NCBI GenBank assembly: GCA_013399855.1
Contig: VXAY01002605.1
Span: 530,478 to 594,477, forward strand
Direction of reading: 5' to 3'
DNA: 64,000 nt
Source of the DNA: Oxyruncus cristatus
Taxonomy: Eukaryota; Chordata; Aves; Passeriformes; Cotingidae
Each line of letters begins with the position of its first letter. Positions within the stretch are counted from its first letter, which is position 1. The notes below the pieces were generated by a model, which had not been told where the DNA came from, did no database searches, and saw only the letters and a list, made by a program, of their open reading frames with translations. Of the stretch, positions 22,030 to 35,300 are shown piece by piece. Made by a program: the position numbers and the translations under genes.

Positions 22030-22315
22030 GGAAAGGTTTTGTATCAGCTAGCTCATGGAAGTATGACTAACTAGAAGTGATCGGATGAAACTGAGTACAA
22101 GGCAGGGGAAGAGATGTCTATCTGGAAACATTTACTAAAAGTGGGTATATTAGGCTGTGGAATAGTCTCTCAAGGGAGATGGCTGAGCCCTATTGATTGT
22201 GTCTTTCTGAAACTACCTAGACAAAGGATGGGAAAAAAATTACGGATGGTGCAGTCCTCCATCTGCAAGGAGCAGAAAAAATGCTTTTCAGTAAGCCTCT
22301 TCCACCACTAATTTT
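22030..22315 (+). mobile_element. Old CR1 LINE 3' fragment
   Basis: The sequence contains GATGAAACTGAGTACAAGGC, TAGGCTGTGGAATAGTCTCT, CAAGGGAGATGGCTGAGCCC, CCTAGACAAAGGATGGG, TGGTGCAGTCCTCCATCTGC and the end CCTCTTCCACCACTAATTTT. These fit the last 280 bp of an ancient sense CR1 ending in CCCTTCCAACCCTAATTT. It is strongly diverged, of the same age class as the copy at 6165. Confidence 0.65.
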
Positions 22316-22499
22316 GATGGCCCCCTATTTTGCTGAGGTCTTTGCTGGTGGAAAATGAACACTATTTGACAGTTTGTGGTTTGGGGGTAGGGGGCACCCC
22401 ATGGACCCCACAGTGAAATGATCTGGCAGTCTGGAAGAAAAACTCTCTCCGTCACCTTGCCCAGATGGGGGTACAGACTACAAGGCAACAAATAGGTTT

Positions 22500-23025
22500 C
22501 ACTGAAATGACACAATCACGGCTATGAGTAAAGGGTCAAGAAGTTGAGACAGAGTTCAAAGAACAATATGAAAGAATAATGTATTTAGGAGTGGTTTTGT
22601 CCCCTTTGAGTGACCCAGTTGTTCATTAGTAAGTATGGATTTTACTGCTCCATGAAAAAGGCTACAGTGGAATACAGAGTCCAAAAACCAATTAAAAAGG
22701 CTTATCAGATGGGAGCTTACCCCAAGGATCTGTGTAATTATGAAAACATTGTCATAATAATGCACCAAGCAGTAACAGAAAACTTAGATAAGCTTTAAGG
22801 ACATAAAAGTTACAGGCTACATCCTTGACCGAAACAGATCAACATGGCTTTCTGCAGTCAGTGGAACCACTAAGATTTATATCACTAAAAAACTGCCCCC
22901 AGCTCTGGAGCTGGCTCTGGCAGTACAGAAGCCTTGTGATCCTAACAATAGAGGGCTGCCCTGAGCATAACGTTTAGTATTACTCTTTGACAATAAATTC
23001 AATTGTTTAAAAAAAAAAAAAAAAA
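22500..23025 (+). pseudogene. Poly(A)-tailed retrocopy candidate
   Basis: The segment ends AATAAA (22992-22997), then 11 bases, then 17 A (23009-23025), the exact layout of a polyadenylated mRNA end copied into DNA. Upstream, 22610-22798 is an open frame of 62 codons without an ATG at its beginning. It ends in TAA, followed by about 190 bases of 3'-UTR-like sequence. Its composition (Lys, Tyr, Glu mixed with hydrophobics, for example a YPKDLCNYENIVIIMHQAV stretch) looks protein-like. A second protein-like stretch, starting near 22537, lies in another frame, so a frameshift is likely. I do not recognise the parent gene. No target-site duplication was found. An alternative is a real terminal exon followed by a chance A run. 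Confidence 0.4.
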
Positions 23026-26000
23026 GCACATACCAACTCAAACCAAAGTTGTGCATTCTATGAAGTCTGAATTGACTTACGCTTGTTTCTTATACTCCTT
23101 CCTAGTTACCAGCCAATGTCCAACTGCGAATGCACAATTACACAAACCTTGGGGTCTGGCTTAGTATGATCATTCTTTTCTTAGCTATGATCACTTTGTG
23201 ACACTGAACAATCCAGTTAATATTTCACGTAGATTTGCAGTGAAGGAAAGATGCTGACAAACACCAGAGTACAGTACTGAAAACACACCTTAAATTCACT
23301 TTCTTTCCTCAAAAGAAGGTAAAGCACAAAAAAAAATTTATTTTTCATGAAAATAGTTATGACCATGACATTATAGGAATGGTAGCACATTGAGGTCCAC
23401 TAATTTTGTGGCTTACAAAAATAGCTTATAGCTATTTTTTCACTCACCCTTTCTGTTTCGCCAACTGCATTTCCAACATTTTGCGTATGGCTACATCAAA
23501 GCTAAGCATAAATGAAAAGTTAACATCCAAAGAGCTATTACATCCTATAATAGTGTGCTTGTAAAGTGCACATAAATAAAATTGACCTTTTGTTTAAAGC
23601 TTATGATTTCAGCTCTGTAACTTTAAGAGAAATTAAAAAAAAAAAATAATTCTCAATTAAGTTGTGTTAAAACAGAAAATGGTAGGAAAATGTTCACAGC
23701 CAGAGCTTCAACTTCTTGTTTTTGTGCTTTAAGTGACCACTTGTCCTTGAAAGTTGCCTTAAATTAGCTGTGTTCCGCAAGAATGCTACATGGAGATAGT
23801 TTTCCAAAGACAGTCAGTTTGAGCAAAGCAAATGGTGACAGATCCCCCAGTCCAATGTTTTACAACTCAGCTCATTCTTTCAGTGTTTATCTGTCCACAC
23901 CAATCATTGAAACTTTGGTCTTACCTGCTCCAAACTCATCTAAATCACTCAAGATTATTCTTAAGTGGTGTCTGGCACCAACTGACAAAATTACTGGAAA
24001 ACTTTTCTCAGCTCCAGGGAAGGTAAAACCCATGGTATTTGTATGTTAACTTTGCTTTGTATTTAGTCCAGCTGAGAATTTGAATCAGTCCCTCCCTACA
24101 TCACCGTCAAAATACTGTGTACCATTACCAACTTCAACCATGTTCTCACTGTTATCAAATATTTAGCAGAGTCTAGGAAAACTATATGCAACATGCTCTA
24201 TTGGACAACCTCCCCACAAATACGTTTTTTCCTCCCCTCAAAGTTCTTCTGCCCTCCTGAAAATATTCTATTCATGTTACCATTTTCTCACCTTCCCTTT
24301 TCAGTTGTTTTGCAATGCATACTCAAAATGAGAGAAGCACAAAGTATTCTTATTCAGGCAAAGCAATAATTCCTGCTGCCAAGAGGAACAACAAAATATC
24401 CCTTTCAAAACCTCAGGCATCACACACTTGTGAACAAGTTGCAGTAAAACTGCAGCAGAGCAGCCAGACACCACTGATGCAATTGCTGCTTTTCCTACAT
24501 CCCTCACTGCAGAATCTGACATGGAGAAAAAGAACAGACACAGCAGCAACACGAAATGTCCAGAGGGCACAGAGACGTGCACCTGGGAGAGGGGCTGTAA
24601 AAAATGTGCTAACGTGTAACAGCAGAGCATATTGAAATGGCAAAGATGGGACTGTCTGGGGCATCTGCATCTGTTTCCTAATGGTTATGGATTCTGTGGA
24701 AATGCTAATGTTTGCACTAAAGGCCCTCTCAGCAATATTTCGCAGCCTGAATAACTCTTTATTTTGAATTGTTTAATTAGTTAATTAGGTTGGGGAGAAG
24801 TCCGTCCTAGGGATCATTAGTTAAGGCTCTAAAACATGGAGACTGAAGAAAATTACTGTCTGAGGAAGTAGGAAAACGTCCCCACTTATCAGCCAAACAC
24901 ATAATTACACCAAGAACAAGAGCTGCACCAGCATTTCTTGGTCTTGATGTCCAGTCCTGGGCCAGGCAGGGTACAGGTACATAACCTGAGGCAAGTACTT
25001 ATGACTTAGGAGTCCCCCACACAGCCCAAATACATGAAGCAGAGGGGAACAGCACACCTCAGCCAACAGAGCATGTTTCCTCTCTTAAGAGTCCCGAAGA
25101 GTCAATCTCCTCACAGGTGTTTAACCATGGTAGTGTGTAGCACATGCCCAAGATTCAACATGTTTTTAACCATAGGAAAGTTTATGTTGCATTAACAGAG
25201 AGATACAAAAATTGGGTGAGAAAGTTCAGACTAGCTAACCACGGAGTTTAGTTTTGCTTAATAATAAAACTAACAGAAGCAAAAAAAAAGTAATTTTTAA
25301 GAAAAATACGTGTTTTCCATTTCTGTTCTCCATCTAGACCAATTTTTCCCCTATGGTACTATAAAAATGTGCCAGTTTTGTGAAGAAAGGTGCAAGGCAG
25401 AGACAGGCAGGTGAGTAACTCCAAAATACAAAGGTAAGGTATCCAAGCGTGAGGTGTATCTAAATAAATGGTTACTTAGTCCCTAGAGACCTGTGTAGAG
25501 TCCATGCTTCAGACCAAGCTGTTTATACCTGTAGCACTTCTTAATTATTAACTTTTAAAAAACTATTTACAAGTAGAACTTTACTATAAAGTGCAGGTCT
25601 AAACCCCATTACAAGAACAAATGCACTGTTCCAGGAGACCAGTTATTGCAGGAATTTAATATAATATGAATCTGTAGTTTTTCTAAAGCAGCTAGTTTTA
25701 ATCAGGTCTGTATTTAATACACATAAACACATACAACCTCTTTGCTTTCGCAACCTCTAGCTAAAACCAACCACTCAACTGTGTACTGAATTACCATACC
25801 TTGCTTGTATGAACAGATAAACAAACACACAGGTAGGTCTCTAAAAAGGATGTACAGATAGGTCACATGTACGACAGACAACACAACAAGCAGGACTTAA
25901 CTAAACTCTGCTACTGTAAGGGCTGGGTAAGGAGGAGTGATACTTGGCCAAAAACTCCCGTGAAAACACTATGAAGCTTAGCTGGAAACAGACCCAGGAA

Positions 26001-27898
26001 AAAAAGTGTTTGGGGAAGAAAAATCCTCACAGAGCAGCTTGAAAAGAGTATTGCTAACATCAGGGTTCTTGCACAACAGAACTGCAATGAGACTCAACAC
26101 TGGGATTTCATTCAATGTCTTGTTTTCCCAAAACTGAGATGATGGGGGAATTAGCCTTCTGTCTATGCCAGAATATGAAGTTATTGCAGTGGAGGTCAGA
26201 GAAGGAAGTAACAACTGCCTGTCACCTCTGTTTTGCTAAAGTCAGCTTACTTCATGCTGAAGTTGATGCATAAGTCTATTCTCTCCTTCTTTTGGAAACC
26301 TCATCCTAATTTCATCACCTAACTGAGCTCTCTTCAGAGATTCAGAAAAGCCTGGCCCCAGAATACCATTCTTCCACTCCAACTAAGATGCATTTCACAC
26401 AGAATCATGAAAGCTTTAAAATTCACGTGGAAAACTATGTTTCTGGAAATAATGTTCACATTAGGCTGCTTTTTTTTCTCTTCTCTCTCAATTCTATTGA
26501 GTAGCTTAGAGAAGAACAAACTTATTCCAGCTTTCATATCTTCATACCTCCAGCTGTAGCCCCGGTGTCTCTACTCCAAGTCCTAAATTTCCTCTCTGGT
26601 CCATGATGTCATTTCTTATGCTACCAGTTCTTCCCAGAACGCTGCTTACTGAATAAAGTGACTAAGGGTAACACCTTTACAGTGCTGAAACAAATCAGGA
26701 AGTACAGTTGCCCAGTTTTGGTTTTTCCTCTCTCCAGGTTGCAGTAACTTTTCAGGAAAATACCTCCTTGCAGACCATTAGAAGAGGAAACAGAGCTAAG
26801 TAGTAAAATGCCAGTTCATTATGCTTGTGGGGATGAGGAGATGTAAAGACTGCTGCATTGCAAATAATTTTCTTAACAGTTGTAGCAAGTTAGGAGGAAC
26901 AAAGGTATTTCTTGAGTTTTCAGCATCACCGGAAAAATCTCTCTATGGTACTTATCTTTAAGTTTGGGGCACTATACCAAAATCAAGTTAACTGCATGCT
27001 AGTTGGATGCAAGGTTAACTATCCTCGTTCACACCAGAGTATTTTTTGGTTACAGCCCTACTGAAATAAGCCTGTTAACAAAGGGAGTTCGTACTCAAAA
27101 TTAAAACTGGAAGTAAATTCAACCTTGAAAGTATTTTTTTTTCTATACGTACTTTCTTTCTGTAGCTGCTTCATGCTCTTGTTTTTTGTTCTCTGGATCA
27201 AAATACAATAATCAGAAAGATCAGCTGGCTTAGACAGACTTCCACTTTGGTTTTGATATAAATTTGGCAACTACCCTCAATCAGAGGAAAACTTTTTTTC
27301 TGCATTTTGGCTGCTAGACATAGTACTCTTAGAGTTTTAACTACAATAGTTGTGTTCAGTATTAACAACTATGATTTTAAACAAACAGAAAGCCAAACCA
27401 AAACCCAAAAAGCCTTGCTCTGCCCTCAAAACTTACTTCTGATAACTAGAACACATTTGATTTCCTGTCACAGCAAAGCACAGCACTTCAAGTATAACCC
27501 AGTAGAAACTGAATTATCCATTTAGTTGAAAAGTTCCAGGTAGTTTATAATACAGAAATAGAAAATGTTGTTTACATTTTAACAACATCGTTCTGCTTTC
27601 AGTGGCACTTGTGTCTGGGCATTTTGATCAGCACAGGGATCTCATTAAGTATTGCAAGTAGCTGTATTTACAGAGAAAATGTTACAGGATTTGGGATAAA
27701 ACCTGTTAAATTACTGCAATCTTTCTACAATTTTCATTCAATTCTGAATGAAGCATTTTGTCTTCCATAGAGCAAACCACAGACCTTTTACAAAACAAGC
27801 CTCTACATTTTTCAGAAGACTATTTCTCCAACAAGCTGTCAGGTAGCACTGTGTGAATAATTTCTTTTCAATTTGGCAGCTGAATTAAAACTAAGAAG
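23026..27898. other. unique non-coding DNA
   Basis: Nearly 5 kb with no recognisable gene or interspersed repeat. The opposing frames at 24301-24635 have no recognisable domain. TTAATTAGTTAATTAGG near 24774 is a small duplicated homeodomain-type word. Confidence 0.55.
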
Positions 27899-27925
27899 AA
27901 AAACAAACAAACAAAAAAAAAAAAA
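27899..27925 (+). repeat. (AAAC)n and poly(A) tract
   Basis: Three AAAC units pass into a run of A. Simple repeat only. Confidence 0.85.
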
Positions 27926-29594
27926 CCCTCCAGTTCACACTGAACTGAATTTGAATGGGTTTTATTTTCATCTCACTAAGCCGACAAAACCCAGACTTAG
28001 AAAGAGCCCACACCATTTCACTTGACACAGATATTTCCAGTGATAAAATGAAAGTCAGATATAATGAAGACTGAGACTAACTGCTTTTTTTTCAGCCCAG
28101 AGAGAACATCTGGAGGGGAGAGTCTCAGTCCCACTTTCTCCCATGGTGATTGCAATCCATATCTCACTTCTCCACAAGCACGTGGCAAAACATCTACAGA
28201 TAGAAATATTGTTCTCACTTTGCTCAAATGATACTATTTAATGACAACATTATAACATCAAAATTTAAATATTGCCTGGAGCAGGGCCAAGAAACAAGCT
28301 CTCCTAAATGCTACCTTTAGTGCACTCAGAAAAGTCATTCCCTTCAGAGACACTGGTCTCTCTTTTAGTACAAATGAAACTCTCCCAAGAAGAGACTGAG
28401 ATCAAAGAAAACCCACATCCTGCTGTTAGGCTCCTGAGGGCACTAATGAGCCTTAACTGCCCTGATGGGCCTCAGCTGGGACTCCCAATCACCTTGTCCT
28501 TGCCCCCAGTGGATGGACTGACCCCACCTGGAAGAAAGCATGGGCCATGAAGGAGGAGAGAAGAGTGGTTGACACCTTTATGGAAAATTAAGTTACAATA
28601 ACTAATCCCAGAATATTGTAAAAAAAAATAATACAAACAAAAAAACCACCAAACCAAAGCACTTCCACTCTACAGAGACTATATTCAGCAAGTTGCCTCT
28701 CTTCAATTTGATTAGGAAGTTTAAAAGGTCACAACAGACCATGGAGTATTTGCAACCTGGAAATGAGTCGGCTGTCGGAGTACAGGGCTGGAACATCTTG
28801 CTGAAGTAGCCTGTTCTTCTTGCACCTAAGACACTGAAACTGTAGGCTGACACATGGAGTTTTATGTCTGCAAAGCATTTTCTGAGCTAGCATAATTATA
28901 TTTGAAGTTGTAGCATGATATAAACTGCTTTTAACCCCCATAAAAAGCGTGTGGTGGTCTGCACAACAAACCCCTCTAGTGCTATAAGCCAGGTTTTAGT
29001 CAAGAAAAAATGTCTAGTTTTAACCTTTTCCATCAAATACTGGGAAATTTAATCAAAATCACCCACTTTATTTCCATATACATTTTTAATGTCGAGGACA
29101 CACCACAAGTCATGGTAAAAAATTCACTGCCACAAATTTCAGCTAGCTCTGGTAAAGAGCTATTTCTCTAGGAACAAGGGCCCCAACAGTGCTGAAAAAA
29201 ACCACCCCTAAATATAGCACGTGCAATAGTGAAATTTGCTCCTATTACTTCAGACTCCTGGGATCAAGACACCAAGTTAGTCATAAATGCTCTGTGACAT
29301 TAAGTTTTCCAAAGACACCAAAGCTTTGACTAGTAAACCATAAATTTATGAACACCAGAAAACCCCAGTGGGCAAAACTGATTCTTTAAGTTAGCAGAGG
29401 CAATTCCAGTGATATAATTTTATTAGCCCCTTACTGCTTCACAGCTCAGAAAGCAACGAGCATCCAAACTAAAACAGTATCTCCACATCAGATAGGGTTT
29501 TGCAAGGAACTATGAGCCATACAAGAAAAAGGAACATAGATTACTCAAAGCTCTGTGTGAGTAACTAACTGAACCATTCCTATCTTTTTTGCAG
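27926..29594. other. unique non-coding DNA
   Basis: No recognised gene. 28430-28560 is GC-richer (GGACTCCCAATCACCTTGTC, TTGCCCCCAGTGGATGG) and might be an old repeat or exon, but I cannot identify it. The right edge is the pyrimidine-rich acceptor described in the next entry. Confidence 0.5.
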
Positions 29595-30020
29595 CCTTAC
29601 AGTCTTGCTGCCAATGGCAGTGCAAAATGCCAGGATGCATTTTGGGAAGGAAAGACTTCTCTCCATCTCAACCAGACAAGCCAAACCTGTACTTCCAAAG
29701 AGCCCCAGGGGTTTTCTGCATGAGATCCCCAGCACCCCAAAACAGGTTGCCCTGCTTCATTTTGGGGGAAAAACCCCTCCTGCGGGCAAACCCTGGTGGG
29801 AGCTCACAGCCTGCAGCATGGTTTTCAAATGCACGGATAATGATGCTCTGGAGGAACTGGACTACAGATATAAGGAAAGGGGATTCTTCTAATAGCGATT
29901 ATCTATCCAAGGTCCCACTCTCTACCTGCCACTGCTCCAAGGAAGCGCCTCATCCCAGAGCTTCCCAGGATCTACGCCATGTCTTTGAAAGACACCAAAT
30001 AAAGGTACTATGTGACCAGC
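29595..30020 (+). ncRNA. Candidate terminal exon of unknown transcript
   Basis: A strong splice-acceptor pattern (TATCTTTTTTGCAG, ending at 29594) opens a block with higher GC than its surroundings. An AATAAA lies at 29998-30003, followed by TG-rich sequence. Two long overlapping frames lie here: 95 codons at 29605-29892 and 171 codons at 29627-30142, the latter running past the poly(A) signal. Neither has a recognisable domain and they use different frames, so a long non-coding RNA last exon is the simpler reading. No partner exon is identified in the window, and the call is inference from signals. Confidence 0.3.
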
Positions 30021-31344
30021 AGTTAACAACCCGCTTGTTAGTTAATAGCCTGACGGAACCTGAGGGTGTTTTATGCTCTAATACTCTCTTCATTAAGTGT
30101 TGTAACAACCAATTTCAAGGTGATTATTGCTATTATAAGTGATGATCAATTTTTTAAACATGTTTCCATTCTTATCCAGCTTAAATCTGGTGCAGTAGAG
30201 CAAGGGGAGCAGCTGTGTTGAGAATTAGACTTTTCCCCAGATTAATATCTGATTTTCCATCAAAGAGAATACAGGACACATTCTGTTAGGTTTCTAATTG
30301 TTTCTACCATAAACTTCCACCACACTGAAATATGATCCCTAGTAATTTTCAGTTTGAACTTCCTATACATAATCCATCTGACTAGATGGTCCTCAGCAAA
30401 AGCCGTTAAAGCAATTTGTTTCACTTATGTAGAGGAATAAATCAGCGCTTAATTATCTGTGGTTTATTATTAACAGCACTGGTGAGCTGACCATATGCCA
30501 TGACTTCATCTTTTCACACAGAAAAATGAGAATATACTGATTGTTTTTATTATGTCTTTCAACACTCAGCCAGGGTTCCAGTGAAATGAAGACGAGAGTT
30601 TTGCAATGTTACTCAATGATAAATAATATCCTACAACTCTTTGCCCTGGCTTTTAGGATTCACCTTTATATGCTCTTTTGCTGGAAGTGCTTACAAACAT
30701 CTCTCATGGCAGAAGAAGATATAAATATACCTTAGATTGTTTCAAGGAGATATGTGATATGTAGCACAGTATATTTCTTTGTGGGCCTTCAAATATACTG
30801 GCTTCAAAACATGGCATATGTTCAACTCCATTGTACTTGAGAAACAGTGTGCATTTAATGTAAAGGCCAGAAAGACACACCTTCCTGATATTTTAGACTT
30901 AATTGAGTCCATGTTACAAACCCTTATGAAGTCAGTGCAGTACCAAATAACACAGGGTTTGATCCTCTGCCAGGACAGCCTTAAACTCTTTAGTAGACAC
31001 AGCAGCAAAATAAAACTTTCTTGAAAACATTACGGATTGATGAACTGCTTTGGAACAGGTCCAGCTGCCCAGACTTTCTCCATTCCAGATAGACCCAAAA
31101 TGAACCAAATCTTCTTTGAGATACAGACGGATGAACCCTGGTGACAGAAATAAGTACAATTTCAATTCAGCAAATAGCAGGTGGTTTATATTTGTCAAAA
31201 CAGGAGTGGAGACCCTTCAAATTCAAAGACAGCTGGGAAGTTGTTACCTTTTGGGGTAAGGAAAAGACTCTCCTGTATCTGACATGTTTCTGCAGAGAGG
31301 TTTGTCACCCAGAGAGCCAATGGGTCTTTTCTTAGATACATTTA
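30021..31344. other. unique non-coding DNA
   Basis: No gene recognised. 30390-30510 has the look of a conserved non-coding element (balanced words such as AATCAGCGCTTAATTATCTG and no simple repeats). That is only an impression. Confidence 0.5.
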
Positions 31345-32308
31345 ACCAAAGATCTGGCTGGATGGTTGCATTCAAAAAGTTGTGGTCAATGGCTTGATGT
31401 CCAAGTGGAGAATAGTGGTGAAATGTTGCTATTGTCAGTGACAGAGACAGCGGGATCCAGTGCACCCTCAGCAAACTGATGACACCAAACTGTGTGGTGC
31501 AGTCACTCACTGGAGCAAAGGGATAGCATCCAGAGGGACCTGGATTGACTTGAAGGTCGGCCCATGCAAACCTCATGGAGTTCAACAAGGCCAAGTACAA
31601 AGTCCATACCTGGGCCAGGGCCATGCCAAACACAAATACAGGCTGGGCAGAGAAGGGATTGATTGCAGCACTGAGGAGGAAGATTTGGGTGTGGTGGCAC
31701 GGTGTGCACTTGCAGCCCGGAAGGTCAGCTACATCTGTGGCTGCATCCAAAGCAGTGTGGGGAGAAGGTCAAGGGAGGCAAATCTGCTCTTCTCTGGTGA
31801 GACCCCACATGCAGTGCTGCATCCAGACCTGAGGTCCCAACATATGAAAGATATGGACCTGCAGAAGCAAGTCTGGAGGAGGCCACCAAGGTAATCAAAG
31901 GGATGGAGCACTTCTCCTATCAAGACAGACTGAGGGAGTTTGGGCTGTTCAGGCTGGAGAAGAGAAGGCTCTGGGGAGACCTAATACCAGCCTTTCCAGT
32001 ATCTAAAGGGGCTACAGGAGAGCTAGAGAGGGACTTTTTACAAGGGCATGAATTGACAGGACAGGGTGGAATAGCTTTATATTGAAAGAGAGCAGAGTTA
32101 CATTAGGTTTTAGGAAGAAATTCTTTGCTGTGAGAGTGGTGAAGCCCTGGCACAAGTTGCCCAGAAGAGCTGTGGATGTCCAATCCCTGGAAGCCTTCAA
32201 GGCCAGGTTGGATGGCACTCTGAGCAATGTGGTCTAGTGGAAGTTTCCCTGCCCATGGAAGTGGGGTTGGAAGTAGATGACTTCGAACCCAAACCATTCT
32301 ATGATCCA
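31345..32308 (+). mobile_element. CR1 LINE 3' fragment, longest copy
   Basis: About 0.96 kb of sense CR1, the largest in the window. It starts inside the reverse-transcriptase ORF (TCTGGCTGGATGGTTGCATT, GTGGTCAATGGCTTGATGTC). It then runs through GACACCAAACTGTGTGGTGC, GAGTTCAACAAGGCCAAGTA, AAATACAGGCTGGGCAGAGA, CTGCATCCAAAGCAGTGTGG, CAGGCTGGAGAAGAGAAGGC and GAGAGGGACTTTTTACAAGG, to the 3' UTR words CAAGGCCAGGTTGGATGG and AACCCAAACCATTCTATGAT. A gap after GTGACAGAGACAG and several indels break the frame, so no protein is made. The 168-codon frame on the opposite strand (31244-31750) is only an antisense product of the repeat. Its 3' tail type matches the element at 7592. Confidence 0.96.
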
Positions 32309-35300
32309 AAGCCACAAGCTGACTTAAAGTGGAAATCTGAAACATACTGAGGCCATGCAATGTACCCATCAACTAAAATGGTCAAGGAAATTAGGGGGTG
32401 CTAACTCCAATGCAAGAGCCAACATTAAGAGAAATAGGAATCACAGTCTCCTCCACTAACACCTTCAGGCTTCCCATCTCACAGCACAAAGATGATATGC
32501 TGGCAGAAACTACAGCACTGCTACTAGAACATTGACTCTTGTGTCACCCAACAGAGTTCCTTAATCTCCCTCTCCTGATATGTGTTTCATGACTAAATCT
32601 CCCACACACTTGGAACTGCTCTGAGACCATCTGCTCTTTTCTCACAAGTGGAGGGTAATGACTTTGCTCAGCCTGACTCAGCAGCCAAAGGAGTTGCTCT
32701 CCTTGTTAATACAGGTGTGTGGTGTGGGGGGGAAACTAGGCCAAAAATTAGGACTGTTTTTACAACTAAGGCTCTTGTTACTCCAGGGAACTGCTGATTT
32801 CCCCCTTTTCCCGCCTCCTCCTTGCAAGACCAGGCACTTGCTGACTGTCAGCTGACAGCCTCCTCAGAGGAGGTACCACAGAACTTTCTTGGTTGTTTCC
32901 AGATCTGAAGCAACAACATTCCCTCTCCAGTCAGGATTCTCTGAAAAAATTCTCTGAGCAGGAGGGAAGGTACTAAATTTCCTCTTACTTTCTCAGGACT
33001 CTTAAACCCTCAGCTTGCAGGACTGTACTTTAATCTACCTGTGGTCACAGGCTGGTTTTAGGCACAGAGCACTGCGAGTGGCAAAGGACTGTTCCAGTAA
33101 TATGATGGAGAGAGGAGATGAACAGGGTTTAAAAGCTGGTCATATCCTCCTGCTCACTTTTTTTTCCAATTCCTACATTGTCACACTCAGATCAGGGACA
33201 TCTTAGTTCTCCTCATCCTTGGGACAGCAGAAGCCAAATCAGCCCATGCAGCCAAGAAGCCTTGAACCAGACCTATTAAATCAGCATAGCAATCAGCATC
33301 ATAATCAATGTAGAGGAACAGCCATGTGCATCAACATCCATAAGCTCTGTTACCTCCAGCCTGTTTGCTGTCACAAGTCATTCATTTAAGACTTCTGTGG
33401 AGGCTCCATTTACAACTTGCTTTGTTGCTTTTTTACCCTTCTTAATTAGCTCTGGAAAAATGCTTTGCTGCAGAAGCAACTGCAGTCTTGTGACGAGAGG
33501 AGCAACAAGTTAGTCTTGTCTCTGGGCCTGGCTTTGTTTTCAGCAAGGAAGGGAAGAAGCCACACAAACTCATTGCCCAAGTAGCCACAGGTCTGAACTT
33601 GGAGGAGACTGGTAATCCATCAGTCCTTTCAGTTTGCTGAAAAGACTTCACTTGAAGGAAACCAACACATGTAAAAAGTAATTTGAACAGTGCTGTTCCT
33701 CCGTGGACCTCCAAAGGCAAAGTGAATGGAAATGACACAGAGCACACCAAGGCACGATCCTGACAGGAAGCATCATAAACATGGTTAGACTAAACAATAA
33801 ACTGAGACTAGACCATCCTATGCCTTCCCTCAAGTCACTGCAGCTCCAGACAAAGCATCCAATGCCCTGGTCCAGCAAAGCACTTGAACACATGTGCAAC
33901 TTGAAATGCAAGCTACAGCAGCAGTGTAAGTGAGATAACATCAGTTTAAGTAGGATGTCACTTGCAGGGGAAGATCCTCATTTTCCTAAGTGGTCTGGAT
34001 CAAGGCCCTAGATGCCTTTGTACCTGTTCTAATTACATTTGCTCACACTTCAGGAATTATAAATTAGTTCTAGAGGTTGGATTTGTTCAGGAAATGGGGA
34101 AAGGATCTATATTTGACACAAAGAATCATTATCCACTGTCAGGTGCATGTATTTTTTTATCTTTTTTTTTATTATTATCAACTGAATGGAAAGGAAAGGG
34201 GTTTTCCTTCCAAAAACTCTTCACTTACCCACTACCCGTTACTATTACACACTTGATGATCTTGTAATCATCACATTCATCAGTTGCTGGGTGTCACCTT
34301 ATATTTTCCATGGTTCTTGGCTCTGTGTGGTACTACCAACAGCAGCAGCATATTGATCTCCACCTGCCAAGTGCTGCTGGCCAGCACCCTAAACTTTTGG
34401 GTAGTTCTTCACTCTGGCAGAAAGGACTGTTTCTGGTGCAATCAGGTCATCCAGGAGCAAAGACAAAAGAAGAAAATGGAGATTGTTAACACACACATCT
34501 ATAGGAGTGATGTAGTAGCAGAAAAAAAGTGCCTGGGCCAGTTCTTCAGCTGTTGCAAATCACTTGATCACCAGAGAAGACCACAAGGCTAGGAGATTCA
34601 TGGCAGCCTCAGACCTGGTCTTAATTCTCCTCAGGCCTGTTCCTATGATTTACACTCGTGCTGAGCAAGTGACACAGGGTGTCGAATGATATCAATCTGA
34701 TTGATATTGTAAATGAGGACTAAATGTGCACAAAGTACAAAGGCAGGGAAGAATCAGGGCCTGTGTATTCATTAACAGTCTCCTGTTCCCCATGAGGTAA
34801 AGTTGATACATTGCCCCTCACTTCCAAGTGATGGAAACAGCTCTGTATCAACTCTGCTCTTGCTGACAGTGCCAAGGGAGTTCAAGTTTGTTCCTCCTCC
34901 TCTTACCCCACAAACTTCTTTCTTGCACTCTTGCCCACAAAAAGATATTTTGCAAAGGTACCTTCCAAATCTCCCCCTAAATGCAACAGACTGAATCCTG
35001 TCCCCAGTTAAGCCTTTGCCAGTGTCTGTAGCCCCAATTCACCTGCCTCTGTACAGACAACACAGGGACATGAAGATGGTCTGTGGCACATATTAGCAAA
35101 GTGTACCCTGCGGCTTGTGAGGGCAGCTGCCACCAAAAGGTGGTTTTAGGCTAAAAATGCCTTACCTGGTGTAATTAAGTTTGCCAATACTGAAGATGGA
35201 GCCATTTCCTCCAGAGGTTTATCTGGTCCACAACATACAGATTCAGTCCTGAGCAGTTGTGTATCCACTGATTCCTCTCCCATTTTCAAACTATATTCTA

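Noticed and set aside
31244..31750. 168-codon minus-strand frame
   Set aside because: It is the antisense of the CR1 element at 31345-32308, with no independent protein features.
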